64,000 bases of DNA from Ignavibacteriota bacterium (lineage in GTDB: Bacteria; Bacteroidota; Ignavibacteria; Ignavibacteriales; Ignavibacteriaceae). This document shows positions 18,250 through 27,365 of this stretch, one piece after another; the stretch's first letter is position 1, and each line of letters opens with the position of its first letter. Below the pieces are notes generated by a model. That model saw only the letters and a list, made by a program, of their open reading frames with translations, was not told the DNA's origin and did no database searches. The position numbers and the translations under genes are program-made. The stretch is taken from NCBI GenBank assembly GCA_013285405.1, contig CP053446.1:3023001-3087000 (forward strand). Direction: 5' to 3'.

Positions 18250-19146
18250 ATGAAACCAGAAGTAATACTACAAACCAATTTCCCAAAACTAAAATTATTT
18301 GCAAGAGGTAAAGTCAGAGATATTTATGAAACAGGTGATTTTTTATTATTGGTTTCAACTGACAGGTTATCTGCATTTGATGTGATTATGAGTCAGGGAA
18401 TTCCGTATAAAGGAATGGTTCTTACAAAAATATCTGAGTTCTGGTTCAACATTACAAAGGATATAATTCCAAATCATTTTATAACTGCTGATGTAAATAA
18501 ATATCCTGAGGAATGCAAAGAATATTCCGATGTGCTGAATAACAGATCAATGCTGATTAAAAAAGCTAAAGTAGTTCCGATTGAATGTATCGTTCGCGGA
18601 TATATAACAGGTTCTGGTTGGAAAGATTATAAAAAGACCGGTGAGATTTCCGGAATAAAACTTCCTCCGGGTTTACAGGAATCGGAAAAATTTCCTGAGC
18701 CTATTTTCACTCCCTCAACAAAAGCTGAAATTGGTCAACACGATGAAAATATTTCAGCAGCACAGGCAATGCAAATTGTCGATGAAGAAACTTTCAGTTC
18801 TGTTAAAAACGCAACAATCAACATTTATAAAAAAGCATCAGAGTATGCTCTCACAAAAGGTATAATCATTGCTGACACAAAATTTGAGTTTGGTAAAGTG
18901 AACGGTCAGGTAATTTTAGTTGACGAAGTATTAACACCTGATTCCTCAAGATTCTGGCCGTTTGATAAATATGAGAAGGGCAGAGGTCAGGAAAGTTATG
19001 ATAAACAATTTATAAGAGATTATCTTCTATCCATAAATTTCAATATGAAGCCACCACCGCCGCCATTGCCCGATGATATTATTGCAAAAACAAGCAATAA
19101 GTATCTTGAGATATACAAAAAACTTACCGGTGAAAGTTTAGTTTAG
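18250..19146 (+). CDS. purC: Phosphoribosylaminoimidazole-succinocarboxamide synthase (SAICAR synthetase)
   Basis: 298 aa, the longer (about 300 aa) form of PurC that resembles the yeast enzyme rather than the 240-aa E. coli type. Visible signatures are ARGKVRDIYETGDFLLLVST, DRLSAFDVIM, ECIVRGYITGSGWKDY and GIIIADTKFEFGK followed by LVDEVLTPDSSRFWP. It joins aspartate to CAIR with ATP in purine synthesis in the cytoplasm. It stands apart from other pur genes here. A 9 bp AT-rich inverted repeat lies just downstream. Confidence 0.96.
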   Translation: MKPEVILQTNFPKLKLFARGKVRDIYETGDFLLLVSTDRLSAFDVIMSQGIPYKGMVLTKISEFWFNITKDIIPNHFITADVNKYPEECKEYSDVLNNRSMLIKKAKVVPIECIVRGYITGSGWKDYKKTGEISGIKLPPGLQESEKFPEPIFTPSTKAEIGQHDENISAAQAMQIVDEETFSSVKNATINIYKKASEYALTKGIIIADTKFEFGKVNGQVILVDEVLTPDSSRFWPFDKYEKGRGQESYDKQFIRDYLLSINFNMKPPPPPLPDDIIAKTSNKYLEIYKKLTGESLV

Positions 19147-19152
19147 TTTTAT

Positions 19153-19175
19153 TTCTAATAATTTTTTTATTAGAA
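19153..19175. terminator. AT-rich inverted repeat, weak terminator candidate
   Basis: Perfect 9 bp inverted repeat TTCTAATAA/TTATTAGAA with a T5 loop, 7 bp after the purC stop. There is no following T tract and the stem is all A/T except one pair, so termination is uncertain. Confidence 0.3.
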
Positions 19176-19236
19176 TTACAAGCAAATATTATAATTGATA
19201 GTTTTTCAATCAGGATTTCTCACAGTCAGAATTTAA

Positions 19237-19833
19237 ATGACACTCCCAAATCAACTCACAGTTTTAAGAGTAATACTTTCACCGGTATTTTTGTTTTTTT
19301 TCCTCTCTGATGTAATCTGGATGAAGCAAGTATCTGTGGCAATTTATATTGTTGCTGCGTTAACTGACTGGTATGACGGCTGGCTTGCCAGAAAATTCAA
19401 TTACATTACAAGCTGGGGAAAATTCTGGGATCCTCTTGCTGATAAAATTTTAACTTCTATTGCGTTTGTTGGTTTTGCTCTTGTTGATTTAATCCCGTGG
19501 TGGATGGTTGGAATAATTGTCGGACGAGATGTGATTGTTACTTTGCTGAGGGTTTTTGCTGATATGAAAAACTACCAGTTTACTACAAGCTATTATGCTA
19601 AATGGAAGACAATGCTTCAGATGATTTTTCTATATTATTTATTGATTCTGTATGTAGCTCAATTTACTCCTGAAATTAATTCACATTATGAAAAATTAAT
19701 TGAGGCGATGTTGAATGAACAATTAGTATTCTACATAGCGTTAGTAATAACTGTTATTACATTTCACTCAGGTGTTCTGTATATCAAAAAAAACTGGGAC
19801 ATCATATTCAAGCTGATGAAATTTGAAAATTAA
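19237..19833 (+). CDS. pgsA: CDP-diacylglycerol--glycerol-3-phosphate 3-phosphatidyltransferase
   Basis: 198 aa. The CDP-alcohol phosphotransferase signature D-x2-DG-x2-AR-x8-G-x3-D-x3-D is complete: DWYDGWLARKF followed by GKFWDPLADK (near residues 46-71). At least four hydrophobic segments fit an inner-membrane enzyme. It makes phosphatidylglycerophosphate. The next gene is pgpA, the phosphatase for the following step, starting 11 bp inside this gene's 3' end, so the pair forms a coupled phosphatidylglycerol operon. This context favours PgsA over other members of the family. Confidence 0.93.
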   Translation: MTLPNQLTVLRVILSPVFLFFFLSDVIWMKQVSVAIYIVAALTDWYDGWLARKFNYITSWGKFWDPLADKILTSIAFVGFALVDLIPWWMVGIIVGRDVIVTLLRVFADMKNYQFTTSYYAKWKTMLQMIFLYYLLILYVAQFTPEINSHYEKLIEAMLNEQLVFYIALVITVITFHSGVLYIKKNWDIIFKLMKFEN

Positions 19834-20281
19834 TTTTTTTGAAAAATTTATTGGTTCAGGATTCTATACCGGATACTTTCCGATAGCTTCCGGCACGGTT
19901 GGAAGTGCTGCGGCAATTCTGATTTATCTTATTCCCGGATTTGAAAATTTTTATATAATCATTCCTGCAGCAATACTTATGGCTGTATATGGAATTTATA
20001 TCGGGACGAAATTTGAAAAAAAATATGGGAAAGACCCTGCACAATGCACAATTGATGAAGTTGTTGGAACCTGGATTTCGCTTATCGCACTTCCAAAAAC
20101 ATTTTGGGTGATTTTAGTTTCATTCCTGCTTTGGAGAATCCTTGATATCATTAAACCACCTCCTGCAAGAAATTTAGAACGACTTAATGGCGGACTTGGC
20201 ATTATGATCGATGATGTTGTGTCAGGAATTTACACCTTATTGATTATGCATCTTGTCGTATATTTGCTCGTCATATTTTAA
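19823..20281 (+). CDS. pgpA: Phosphatidylglycerophosphatase A
   Basis: 152 aa, usual size. It starts FFEKFIGSGFYTGYFPIASG, and has the family signature IDEVVGTWISL and DIIKPPPARNLERLNGGLGI followed by MIDDVVSG. Hydrophobic segments fit an inner-membrane enzyme. It dephosphorylates phosphatidylglycerophosphate to phosphatidylglycerol. It overlaps pgsA by 11 bp, which points to translational coupling of consecutive steps. A second conserved acidic cluster (DD in MIDDV) supports an intact active site. Confidence 0.93.
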   Translation: MKINFFEKFIGSGFYTGYFPIASGTVGSAAAILIYLIPGFENFYIIIPAAILMAVYGIYIGTKFEKKYGKDPAQCTIDEVVGTWISLIALPKTFWVILVSFLLWRILDIIKPPPARNLERLNGGLGIMIDDVVSGIYTLLIMHLVVYLLVIF

Positions 20282-20298
20282 CAATTTATCTGATTGAA

Positions 20299-21555
20299 AT
20301 GAAAGCTTATATAATTACGATTGGCGATGAAATACTTCTCGGAAGTACTCTCAATACCAATGCAGCGTTCATTGGCACACAGTTGTTTGATATCAACATT
20401 CCTGTTGTTAAAACCTCAGTAATCGGCGACGATAATTTATCAATTCTGAATGAAATAAAATCAGCTTCTGAGGTTGCTGATTTGATTTTAATAACAGGTG
20501 GTTTGGGTCCGACACACGATGATGTTACAAGAAAATCAATTGTGGATTTTTTTAAAACAGAACTTGTTGACAACAATGAAGTGCTGGAAGATATTAAAGC
20601 ACTCTTTGATAAAAGAAAAAGAAAGTTATCTCCGGCTAATATTGATCAGGCGAAAATTCCAATCATTGCAGATGCTATTAGAAATAGTCACGGAACAGCA
20701 CCGGGAGAATGGATTGAGCAGGATGGAAAAATATATGTTGTGATGCCAGGTGTACCATACGAAATGGAATCAATGATGCAATCTTATGTAATTCCAAAAC
20801 TACACGAAAAAATTGGTCAGGATCAGAGCATAATTTTAAGGAAAATGATTCTTACTACGGGAATTCCTGAATCAACTTTATACGAACGTTTCGGTAATCT
20901 TGATGAATTATTGAACGGCGGTAAATTGGCTTTTCTTCCGAATCAATACGGGGTCAAGCTGCGGATTTCTGTTGAAGGTACTGATGAAAAAGAATTGCAA
21001 AATAAAATGATGGAAATTGAACAACGAATAAGAAGTAAAGCAGGCAGGTTTATTTATGGAGTTGGTGACGAACAGCTTGAAGCTGTTGTTGGCAGACTTT
21101 TAATTGAGAGAGAATTCAAAATTGCTACTGCTGAATCATGTACTGGCGGGCTCGTTGGTAATATGCTGACAAATGTTAGTGGAAGCAGTAAATATTTTGA
21201 ACGTGGAGTTATCTGTTACAGCAACGCTGCAAAAGTAGAAATCTTAAAAGTAAACGAAGACACACTTGCTGAACACGGTGCCGTAAGTATGGAAGTTGCA
21301 ATGCAGATGGCTGAAGGCATTAAATCAACCAGTGGTGCAGATATCGGATTAGCAACAACTGGAATCATGGGTCCAACCGGTGCTTCTACTAATAAACCAG
21401 TTGGTCTTGTGTTTATTGGATACTGTGATGATAAAGTTTGTACGGCAAAAAAATTTCAATTTGGAGAAGAGAGACTACTGAATAAAGAACGAACAGCTCA
21501 GGCTGCACTTGATTTTGTAAGACGAAAACTTCTCGGAATTTCTTCGGATGATTAG
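20299..21555 (+). CDS. cinA: CinA family nicotinamide-nucleotide amidohydrolase / competence-damage protein
   Basis: 418 aa, full-length two-domain CinA. The N-terminal MoCF-like domain has TIGDEILLGSTLNTN and LILITGGLGPTHDDVT. The C-terminal CinA/PncC amidase domain has IATAESCTGGLVGNMLTNV and ATTGIMGPTGA with the catalytic Ser in SCTGG. It deamidates NMN to NaMN and hydrolyses ADP-ribose-type pyrophosphates in the NAD salvage route. It lies upstream of thpR and recA, a common bacterial order (cinA-thpR-recA-recX). Its last 8 bases overlap thpR. Confidence 0.95.
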   Translation: MKAYIITIGDEILLGSTLNTNAAFIGTQLFDINIPVVKTSVIGDDNLSILNEIKSASEVADLILITGGLGPTHDDVTRKSIVDFFKTELVDNNEVLEDIKALFDKRKRKLSPANIDQAKIPIIADAIRNSHGTAPGEWIEQDGKIYVVMPGVPYEMESMMQSYVIPKLHEKIGQDQSIILRKMILTTGIPESTLYERFGNLDELLNGGKLAFLPNQYGVKLRISVEGTDEKELQNKMMEIEQRIRSKAGRFIYGVGDEQLEAVVGRLLIEREFKIATAESCTGGLVGNMLTNVSGSSKYFERGVICYSNAAKVEILKVNEDTLAEHGAVSMEVAMQMAEGIKSTSGADIGLATTGIMGPTGASTNKPVGLVFIGYCDDKVCTAKKFQFGEERLLNKERTAQAALDFVRRKLLGISSDD

Positions 21556-22096
21556 ACTATTCATTGCGTTACTAATTCCTGATGAAGTCAAATCTATTGT
21601 TTCTGATCATTGCAATCGTATTGTTAATTATTCATTGGATTATAAATGGGAAGAAAAAGATAAAATTCATCTTACATTAAAATTCATTGGTGAGGTAAAA
21701 GAAGAACTTCTTCCGCAAATTACGGATGAGGTTCAATTTGTAGAAAATTATGCATCCTTCAATTGCAGCATTTCTAAGTTTGGTTTTTTCTATAGATTTA
21801 ATGAGCCTAAAATTCTCTGGTGTAATCTTGATACTGATGATTCAATAATTTCTTTAGTGGATAAATTGAATGTAACACTAAAGAAGTTTAATATTGAACC
21901 TGAAACCAGGAAATTCAAAGGACACCTGACATTAATGCGAATCAAAAGAAAAGTCAGTGCAGATTTCATTAAAAGCTTTAACGAATATAAATTTAGTCCT
22001 GTAAAATTCATATCGGATGAAATTGCTTTGGTGCAAAGTGTACTTAAACCCGGCGGATCAGAATACAAAATTTTAAAAATTTACGAACTTAAATAA
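21548..22096 (+). CDS. thpR: RNA 2',3'-cyclic phosphodiesterase (2'-5' RNA ligase family)
   Basis: 182 aa. Two HxTx motifs define the 2H phosphoesterase active site: [10 protein letters not shown] near residue 41 and GHLTLMRI near residue 125. The start [14 protein letters not shown] is typical of ThpR. It hydrolyses 2',3'-cyclic phosphate ends of RNA, perhaps in tRNA processing; the physiological role is not settled. It overlaps cinA by 8 bp and stops 11 bp before recA, so it is part of one operon. Confidence 0.92.
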   Translation: MIRLFIALLIPDEVKSIVSDHCNRIVNYSLDYKWEEKDKIHLTLKFIGEVKEELLPQITDEVQFVENYASFNCSISKFGFFYRFNEPKILWCNLDTDDSIISLVDKLNVTLKKFNIEPETRKFKGHLTLMRIKRKVSADFIKSFNEYKFSPVKFISDEIALVQSVLKPGGSEYKILKIYELK

Positions 22097-22107
22097 CGGA
22101 GGAAATT

Positions 22108-23172
22108 ATGGCAGCAGATAAAGAACAAAAATTGAAAATTATTGAAGATGCGATATCATCAATAGAAAAGACTTATGGTAAAGGCTCAATTATGAAATTG
22201 GGTGATGGAATAGTTCAGGAAATTGAAGCAATTCCAACCGGTGCGCTTTCACTTGATTATGCACTCGGTATTGGCGGAATTCCACGTGGAAGAATAACCG
22301 AAATCTATGGCCCGGAATCGAGCGGAAAAACTACACTCTGTCTGCACGTTATTGCTGAAGCACAGAAGATGGGCGGGCTTGCTGCTTTTATTGATGCTGA
22401 ACATGCACTCGATGTTAACTACGCAAAGAAGCTTGGTGTTGATACTGCAAATCTTCTAATCTCACAGCCTGACTTTGGTGAACAAGCTCTTGAAATTGCT
22501 GATACTCTTGTCAGAAGTAATGCTCTCGATGTAATTGTAATAGATTCTGTAGCCGCACTTGTTCCTCGCTCTGAAATCGAAGGTGAAATGGGTGATGCAA
22601 CAATGGCTGTTCAGGCAAGATTGATGTCGCAGGCTTTAAGAAAACTTACAGCAGCTATTGCAAAATCTAAAACTTCAGTAATATTTGTAAACCAATTAAG
22701 AAGTAAAATTGGAGTTATGTTTGGCAATCCTGAAACTACAACAGGTGGAAATGCTTTAAAGTTTTATGCTTCGGTAAGAATTGATATCAGAAGAATAAAT
22801 GCAATCAAAGAAGGTGAAGATGTAATTGGTAACAGAACGAAAGTGAAAATTGTAAAAAGCAAAGTTGCACCTCCATTCAAGCAGGTTGAATTTGATATTC
22901 TTTACAATGAGGGAATAAGTAAAACCGGTGACTTAATCGATCTTGGAGTTGATCAGGGATTAGTTAAAAAAAGCGGTGCATGGTTTAGTTATGCCGAAGA
23001 AAGATTTCAGGGACGAGAAGGTTTCAGACAAAAGTTACTTGAAATGGCTGATTTAAGAAACAGTCTTGAAAAAGAACTACGCATTAAACTTGGAATGATT
23101 AAGAACAGTGGTGATGAAAAGAAAAAAGAAGTAGATGACGCACAGAAAACGAAAGATAAGAAAACTAAATAA
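22108..23172 (+). CDS. recA: Recombinase RecA
   Basis: 354 aa. Walker A is GPESSGKTT (about residue 67). The mobile loops are visible in [20 protein letters not shown] and [16 protein letters not shown], and the C-terminal tail is Lys/Asp-rich (about 325-354). It is the ATP-dependent strand-exchange protein of homologous recombination and SOS. A strong SD, GGAGG at 22098-22102, lies 5 bp before the ATG. No LexA-like operator is seen in the short upstream gap; transcription probably comes from further up the cinA operon. Confidence 0.99.
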   Translation: MAADKEQKLKIIEDAISSIEKTYGKGSIMKLGDGIVQEIEAIPTGALSLDYALGIGGIPRGRITEIYGPESSGKTTLCLHVIAEAQKMGGLAAFIDAEHALDVNYAKKLGVDTANLLISQPDFGEQALEIADTLVRSNALDVIVIDSVAALVPRSEIEGEMGDATMAVQARLMSQALRKLTAAIAKSKTSVIFVNQLRSKIGVMFGNPETTTGGNALKFYASVRIDIRRINAIKEGEDVIGNRTKVKIVKSKVAPPFKQVEFDILYNEGISKTGDLIDLGVDQGLVKKSGAWFSYAEERFQGREGFRQKLLEMADLRNSLEKELRIKLGMIKNSGDEKKKEVDDAQKTKDKKTK

Positions 23173-23219
23173 TGCTGCTTATTGATTGTCATTCCTGCTA
23201 TAGCAGAAACTCATAAAAA

Positions 23220-23858
23220 ATGATTATCAATCATATCCTCAAAAAAGGAAAGCAAGATGTAACAATTCAATTTGACGATGAAAAATTTTTAATACTTGCG
23301 CTCGAAGTATTTTTAAAAAGCGGTTTGAAGAAAGGTGATGAAATTTCTGAAAATCGCTTTTCTTTTTTAATAGAACAGAATAAACTTTTCCACATTAAGC
23401 AAAGAGCATTTCGACTGCTGGGAAGAAGAATGCACTCAGCTTCCGAATTGCGGCGAAAACTCTGGAACAAAGATCACGAACAGAAACTGATAGATGAAGT
23501 AATAAAGGATTTAAAGAAAAATGGTTATTTAAATGATGATGAATTTATTCGTGAATTCGTGGCTGAAAAAATTAAGACGAAAAGCTGGAGCAATAAAAAA
23601 GTAAAAACTGAACTACTCAAGCGTGGAATTGAATCAAAGCTCATTGATGAAATGATGAAAGGGCACGCAAGTAATTCTGAACTTGAAAACGCAATGAAAC
23701 TCGCTAGAAAAAAATACGATCAGTTGATTAAGAAAAATTTGGAAACAAAAGACCTGCGGAATAAACTTTCTGCTTTTCTCTTCTCAAAAGGGTTTGAGTA
23801 TGATTTGATAAAGGAAGTGTGTAATAGCTTGATCAATAATGAAGACGATGAATTTTAA
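23220..23858 (+). CDS. recX: Regulatory protein RecX
   Basis: 212 aa. Tandem three-helix RecX repeats are visible: AFRLLGRRMHSASELRRKL, then VIKDLKKNGYLNDDEFIREF followed by AEKIKTKSWSNKKVKTELLK RG. It binds and modulates RecA filaments. The position directly after recA (47 bp) supports it. It converges with a reverse-strand Nudix gene and overlaps it by 4 bp. The frame carries an 18 bp stretch (23547-23564) also found between genes at 26376. Confidence 0.92.
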   Translation: MIINHILKKGKQDVTIQFDDEKFLILALEVFLKSGLKKGDEISENRFSFLIEQNKLFHIKQRAFRLLGRRMHSASELRRKLWNKDHEQKLIDEVIKDLKKNGYLNDDEFIREFVAEKIKTKSWSNKKVKTELLKRGIESKLIDEMMKGHASNSELENAMKLARKKYDQLIKKNLETKDLRNKLSAFLFSKGFEYDLIKEVCNSLINNEDDEF

Positions 23859-24298
23859 AGCTCATATCTCCGGAATGTATTCCTTCCCAGCCTTCTTATA
23901 ATCGTTGCAAGCTCAGCAATTTCAACTTTCTTTGCTGCGTCATAAACTGAAAACCATTTTCTCTTTCGGAGATTTTTTTCGGGATAATCTTTAAAAACTC
24001 TCGTAACTTTCATCGAATAGATTTTTGTTAAAAGTTCGCTTCCGTTTTTCTTTACTTTATAGCTCCCAAGAATTTTTGTTGTGTTGCTTCCTTTTACACC
24101 GGCTTCCTCGAATGCTTCTTTCTTTGCAGATTGGAATGGTGACATATTGTATTCAATAAATCCTTTGGGCACTATCCAGTTCTTTCTTCTTATTGAAGTA
24201 ACAAGCAAAACTTCTGTCTTTCCGTCTTTCTTTCGGTAGGGAATTACTCCTGACTGATCAAAGTGAATTCTTTTTTGCGCTGTGATTTTTCTTTTCAT
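23855..24298 (-). CDS. Nudix hydrolase
   Basis: 147 aa. The Nudix fold begins QSGVIPYRKKDGKTEVLLVT. The Nudix box is GFIEYNMSPFQSAKKEAF followed by EEAGV, near residues 61-83. The core REUXEEXGU half is kept as KEAFEEAGV, but the first glutamate of the box is Met and the Arg is Lys. Such variants occur in the DIPP/MutT-like group that cleaves diphosphoinositol polyphosphates or dinucleotide polyphosphates. The substrate is unknown. The basic start (MKRKITAQKRIHFDQ) is unusual but without a clear function. Its stop overlaps recX by 4 bp. Confidence 0.82.
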   Translation of the reverse strand: MKRKITAQKRIHFDQSGVIPYRKKDGKTEVLLVTSIRRKNWIVPKGFIEYNMSPFQSAKKEAFEEAGVKGSNTTKILGSYKVKKNGSELLTKIYSMKVTRVFKDYPEKNLRKRKWFSVYDAAKKVEIAELATIIRRLGRNTFRRYEL

Positions 24299-24388
24299 TA
24301 TGTTGGTAGAGAATTAAATATGAATTCTTAAATTTGTTCGTGCAAAGATAATTTGCTTGTCAGATATCAACAAACATTCATACAAAAA

Positions 24389-25405
24389 ATGTTGCTGCAA
24401 AAAAATTACTCACTGAAGAAGCTTAATACATTCGGAGTAGATGTCAATACAAAACTATTCGCTGAAATATTTTCAGAAGATAAATTGATTGATTTACTTG
24501 CTGAACCTGAAATCAGAAGTGAGAAAAAAATAATACTGGGCAGCGGAAGTAATATACTTTTCACAAAAGATTTTGATGGATTGGTAATTAAACTCTCTTC
24601 AATAAATATAAATATCATTGAAGAAGATATGGACTCTGTTATAGTTGAAGCTGATGCCGGTGTTATCTGGAATGAATTTGTAAAATATTGTGTAGAAAAA
24701 AATTTTGGTGGCATTGAAAATCTCACGCTAATTCCAGGTACAATTGGTGCGGCACCAATACAGAATATCGGTGCCTACGGTCAGGAACTTGCTGATAATT
24801 TCGATTCTTTAAGTGGTGTATTCATAAATTCAGGAAAGAAAAAAACTTTCACAAAAATTGATTGCAGGTTTTCCTATCGTTCAAGTATTTTCAAAGAAGA
24901 ATTAAAAAATATTTTTGTTATCACATCTGTCAGGATGAAACTTTCAAAGAATTCAAAGCTAAACACAAACTATAAAGCATTGAGCGATTACTTATTTAAA
25001 CAGAAAATTCAGAATCCATCAATTAAAGATATCAGCAATGCAGTTGCAGAAATCAGAAGAACCAAACTTCCTGATCCTGAAAAGATTGGAAATGCCGGAA
25101 GCTTCTTTAAAAATCCAGTGATGAATATTGAGGTGTTTGAAAAGATTAAATCTGAGTACCCTGATATAGCAGGTTTTTCATCTGAGACAGGAAAAATAAA
25201 AATCTCCGCAGGCTGGTTAATTGAAAAATGTGGTTGGAAAGGTAAACGCATTGGCGATGTTGGAACATCACCAGATCATGCTTTAGTAATTTGTAATTTC
25301 AGGAAAGCAACCGGTTCAGAAGTTCTGGAATTCGCAATGAGAATTCAGGAGGAAGTTTTAAATAAATTTGGAATTATTTTACAGGAGGAAGTAAATATCC
25401 TTTAA
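24389..25405 (+). CDS. murB: UDP-N-acetylenolpyruvoylglucosamine reductase
   Basis: 338 aa from the ATG at 24389. An in-frame TTG at 24353 would add twelve residues and seems unlikely because family members begin near NYSLKKLNTFG. FAD-binding motifs are LGSGSNILF and TLIPGTIGAAPIQNIGAYGQ. The C-terminal domain has GNAGSFFKNP, AGWLIEKCGWKG and VGTSPDHALVICN. The length and absence of a C-terminal truncation fit type I MurB (E. coli-like). It reduces the enolpyruvyl ether to UDP-MurNAc in peptidoglycan synthesis. It stands alone rather than in a mur cluster. Confidence 0.95.
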   Translation: MLLQKNYSLKKLNTFGVDVNTKLFAEIFSEDKLIDLLAEPEIRSEKKIILGSGSNILFTKDFDGLVIKLSSININIIEEDMDSVIVEADAGVIWNEFVKYCVEKNFGGIENLTLIPGTIGAAPIQNIGAYGQELADNFDSLSGVFINSGKKKTFTKIDCRFSYRSSIFKEELKNIFVITSVRMKLSKNSKLNTNYKALSDYLFKQKIQNPSIKDISNAVAEIRRTKLPDPEKIGNAGSFFKNPVMNIEVFEKIKSEYPDIAGFSSETGKIKISAGWLIEKCGWKGKRIGDVGTSPDHALVICNFRKATGSEVLEFAMRIQEEVLNKFGIILQEEVNIL

Positions 25406-25479
25406 TTAAGATTGAATTAATAAGTGCGATTATTTAACTTCGGTAAAAGTTATTCTAAATATTTACACAGGATGAAAGA

Positions 25480-26295
25480 ATGAAAGAACAGAAAAATGAA
25501 AATCTTTCTGCTTACGAAAAAGCAGCTCAGGAAGGAATTGACCCTCGCTGTATTCCACAATGGCTTGATGGTCCAGTTCCTGAACACAATGAAATAAAAT
25601 ATCCTGACTATCCTTCCACTGATCAGGAAACCTGGAAATTTTTGTATGAAAGACAAATGAAGTTTCTTCCGGACAGAGCCTGCAATGAATATTTGGAAGG
25701 AACAGAACAGCTAAGTCTTTCACCCAGTAAAATTCCATACCTCAAAGAATTAAGTAATATTTTTCATAAAACTACCGGCTGGAAAGTTGCAAGGGTTCCA
25801 GGATTAATCCAATCGCAGAATTTTTTCGAATTGCTCAGAAGAAAAGTTTTTCCATCAACAGATTACATTCGTAGTAAAGAAGAACTGGATTATACTCCAG
25901 CGCCGGATTTATTCCATGATATATTTGGTCATATGCCATTACTCACAAATAAAAGTTATGCATCTTTTTATCAAAAATTTGGTGAAGCTGCTGTTAATGC
26001 AAAAGATGAGAATAGTGTTAAACTTGAAACTTTACACTGGTTTACGGTTGAATTTGGTTTGATAAATAATCCTGAAGGAAGAAGAATTTATGGTGCTGGC
26101 ATACTTTCATCGCACAAAGAAGTGCAGCATTCTCTCTCTGACAAGGTGGAAGTAAAACCATTTGATCCTGAGAAAATCGTTTTACAGCAGTATGATGTCT
26201 GGCATTTGCAGCCAATACTTTTTGCTATTGATTCTTTTGAACAACTTGAAGAAGGATTTGATAGTTGGTGTAAGAAAAATGGTTTGTTAAATTGA
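25480..26295 (+). CDS. phhA: Aromatic amino acid hydroxylase, probably phenylalanine 4-monooxygenase
   Basis: 271 aa, the size of the bacterial monomeric form. The non-haem iron site is complete: H146 and H151 in DLFHDIFGHMPLL and E191 in HWFTVEFGL. The N-terminal half carries WKVARVPGLIQSQNFFELLR. It hydroxylates L-Phe to L-Tyr with O2 and a reduced pterin. The pterin genes PTPS and folE lie within 1.5 kb, in the same orientation, making the cofactor supply local. Phe versus Trp specificity cannot be decided from these motifs, but Phe is the usual bacterial case. Confidence 0.9.
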   Translation: MKEQKNENLSAYEKAAQEGIDPRCIPQWLDGPVPEHNEIKYPDYPSTDQETWKFLYERQMKFLPDRACNEYLEGTEQLSLSPSKIPYLKELSNIFHKTTGWKVARVPGLIQSQNFFELLRRKVFPSTDYIRSKEELDYTPAPDLFHDIFGHMPLLTNKSYASFYQKFGEAAVNAKDENSVKLETLHWFTVEFGLINNPEGRRIYGAGILSSHKEVQHSLSDKVEVKPFDPEKIVLQQYDVWHLQPILFAIDSFEQLEEGFDSWCKKNGLLN

Positions 26296-26429
26296 ATGAT
26301 ATTACCAGAGATTATTTTTCTTATCAATGATTTGTAATGCTGGTTTTGCTAATCCGCTAATTAACTCAAATTATAATTCGTGAATTCGTGGCTTCTTCAA
26401 AATTGCTATCCACAAAATTCATTCATAAA

Positions 26430-26458
26430 TTGTTAAAGAACTATTCAATTAATATATT
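26430..26458 (+). promoter_or_regulatory. Possible sigma70-type promoter before the peroxiredoxin/pterin genes
   Basis: TTGTTA (26430-26435), 17 bp spacer, TATATT (26453-26458). The spacing and both boxes fit a sigma70-type promoter in a 186 bp gap between phhA and the peroxiredoxin gene. Start of transcription would be near 26465, upstream of the ATG at 26482. AT-rich DNA makes chance matches likely. Confidence 0.3.
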
Positions 26459-26481
26459 TTCAATAATTGTTTAAAAAAAAT

Positions 26482-26946
26482 ATGGCACTAAAAGTTGGTG
26501 ACAAAGCACCTGCATTTAAATTGAAAAATCAGGATGAAGAAACGATTTCACTTTCCGGGTTAAAAGGTAAACCAGTCGTTCTGTATTTTTATCCGAAAGA
26601 TGACACTCCTGGTTGTACAAAAGAAGCTTGTAATTTCAGGGATGAATTTCCGAAATTTGGAAAACTCAAAGCAGAAATAATCGGAATCAGCACTGACTCA
26701 GTTAAATCTCATAAAAAATTTGCAGAAAAGTACGGGCTTCCTTTTATTTTACTTGCTGATGAAAAGAAACAAGTGGTTCAGGAATACGGAGTCTGGAAAG
26801 AAAAAAATATGTACGGCAGAAAATACCTGGGAATTGAAAGAACAACTTTCATTATTAATTCGGACGGAAGGATCGCCAATATATTCCCGAAAGTGAAAGT
26901 TGATGAACACAATAAAGAAGTAATGGAAGCATTGAAAGAGTTATAA
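26482..26946 (+). CDS. bcp: Thioredoxin-dependent peroxiredoxin (BCP/PrxQ type)
   Basis: 154 aa from ATG 26482; an in-frame TTG 15 bp upstream is less likely. It starts MALKVGDKAPAFKL. The peroxidatic Cys lies in YPKDDTPGCTKEACNFRDEF with the resolving Cys five residues later (C-x4-C), the hallmark of alpha-type PrxQ/BCP. It reduces hydroperoxides with thioredoxin in the cytoplasm. Its stop overlaps the ATG of the PTPS gene by one base, so it is likely in the pterin operon and might protect an oxygen-using pathway; that link is inference. Confidence 0.93.
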   Translation: MALKVGDKAPAFKLKNQDEETISLSGLKGKPVVLYFYPKDDTPGCTKEACNFRDEFPKFGKLKAEIIGISTDSVKSHKKFAEKYGLPFILLADEKKQVVQEYGVWKEKNMYGRKYLGIERTTFIINSDGRIANIFPKVKVDEHNKEVMEALKEL

Positions 26947-27362
26947 TGGGAAAAAAAGTTTATCTCACAAGACGCGAAACTTTTGCTGCAGCTCATCGGT
27001 TGTTCAAGCCCGGACTGTCAGATGAAGAAAATTTCAAACTCTTTGGTAAATGCAGCAATCCAAATTGGCACGGACACAATTATATATTGGAAGTTACCGT
27101 TTTGGGTGAGGTCAATCCTGAAACCGGTTTTGTTCTGGATATCAAAGCACTGAAAGAAATAGTTCACAAGTTTGTTATTGCAAAAGTTGATCATAAAAAT
27201 CTGAATATAGATACTGATTTTATGAAGGGCTTGATTCCTACGTCTGAAAATATTTCAATCGCTATCTGGAATCAGTTGGCTGATAAAATTTCCGGTGGAA
27301 AACTTTTCTCCGTTAAGCTTTACGAAACAGAAAATAATTACTTTGAATACAAAGGAGAATGA
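26946..27362 (+). CDS. 6-pyruvoyl-tetrahydropterin synthase
   Basis: 138 aa. The zinc ligands are His in FAAAHRL and the HGH of KCSNPNWHGHNY, where the Cys is the catalytic residue. DHKNLN, PTSENISIAIW and the end VKLYETENNYFEYKGE closely resemble animal PTPS (which ends in YETDNN and YKGE) rather than the shorter QueD group. It converts dihydroneopterin triphosphate to 6-pyruvoyl-tetrahydropterin, the second step to tetrahydrobiopterin. folE follows 3 bp later and an SDR after that. QueD function cannot be fully excluded, but no queuosine genes are nearby. Confidence 0.88.
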   Translation: MGKKVYLTRRETFAAAHRLFKPGLSDEENFKLFGKCSNPNWHGHNYILEVTVLGEVNPETGFVLDIKALKEIVHKFVIAKVDHKNLNIDTDFMKGLIPTSENISIAIWNQLADKISGGKLFSVKLYETENNYFEYKGE

Positions 27363-27365
27363 ATT

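Noticed and set aside
24353..24388. TTG start for murB at 24353
   Set aside because: The extra residues do not match MurB families, which start near NYSLKKLNTFG; ATG 24389 is preferred.
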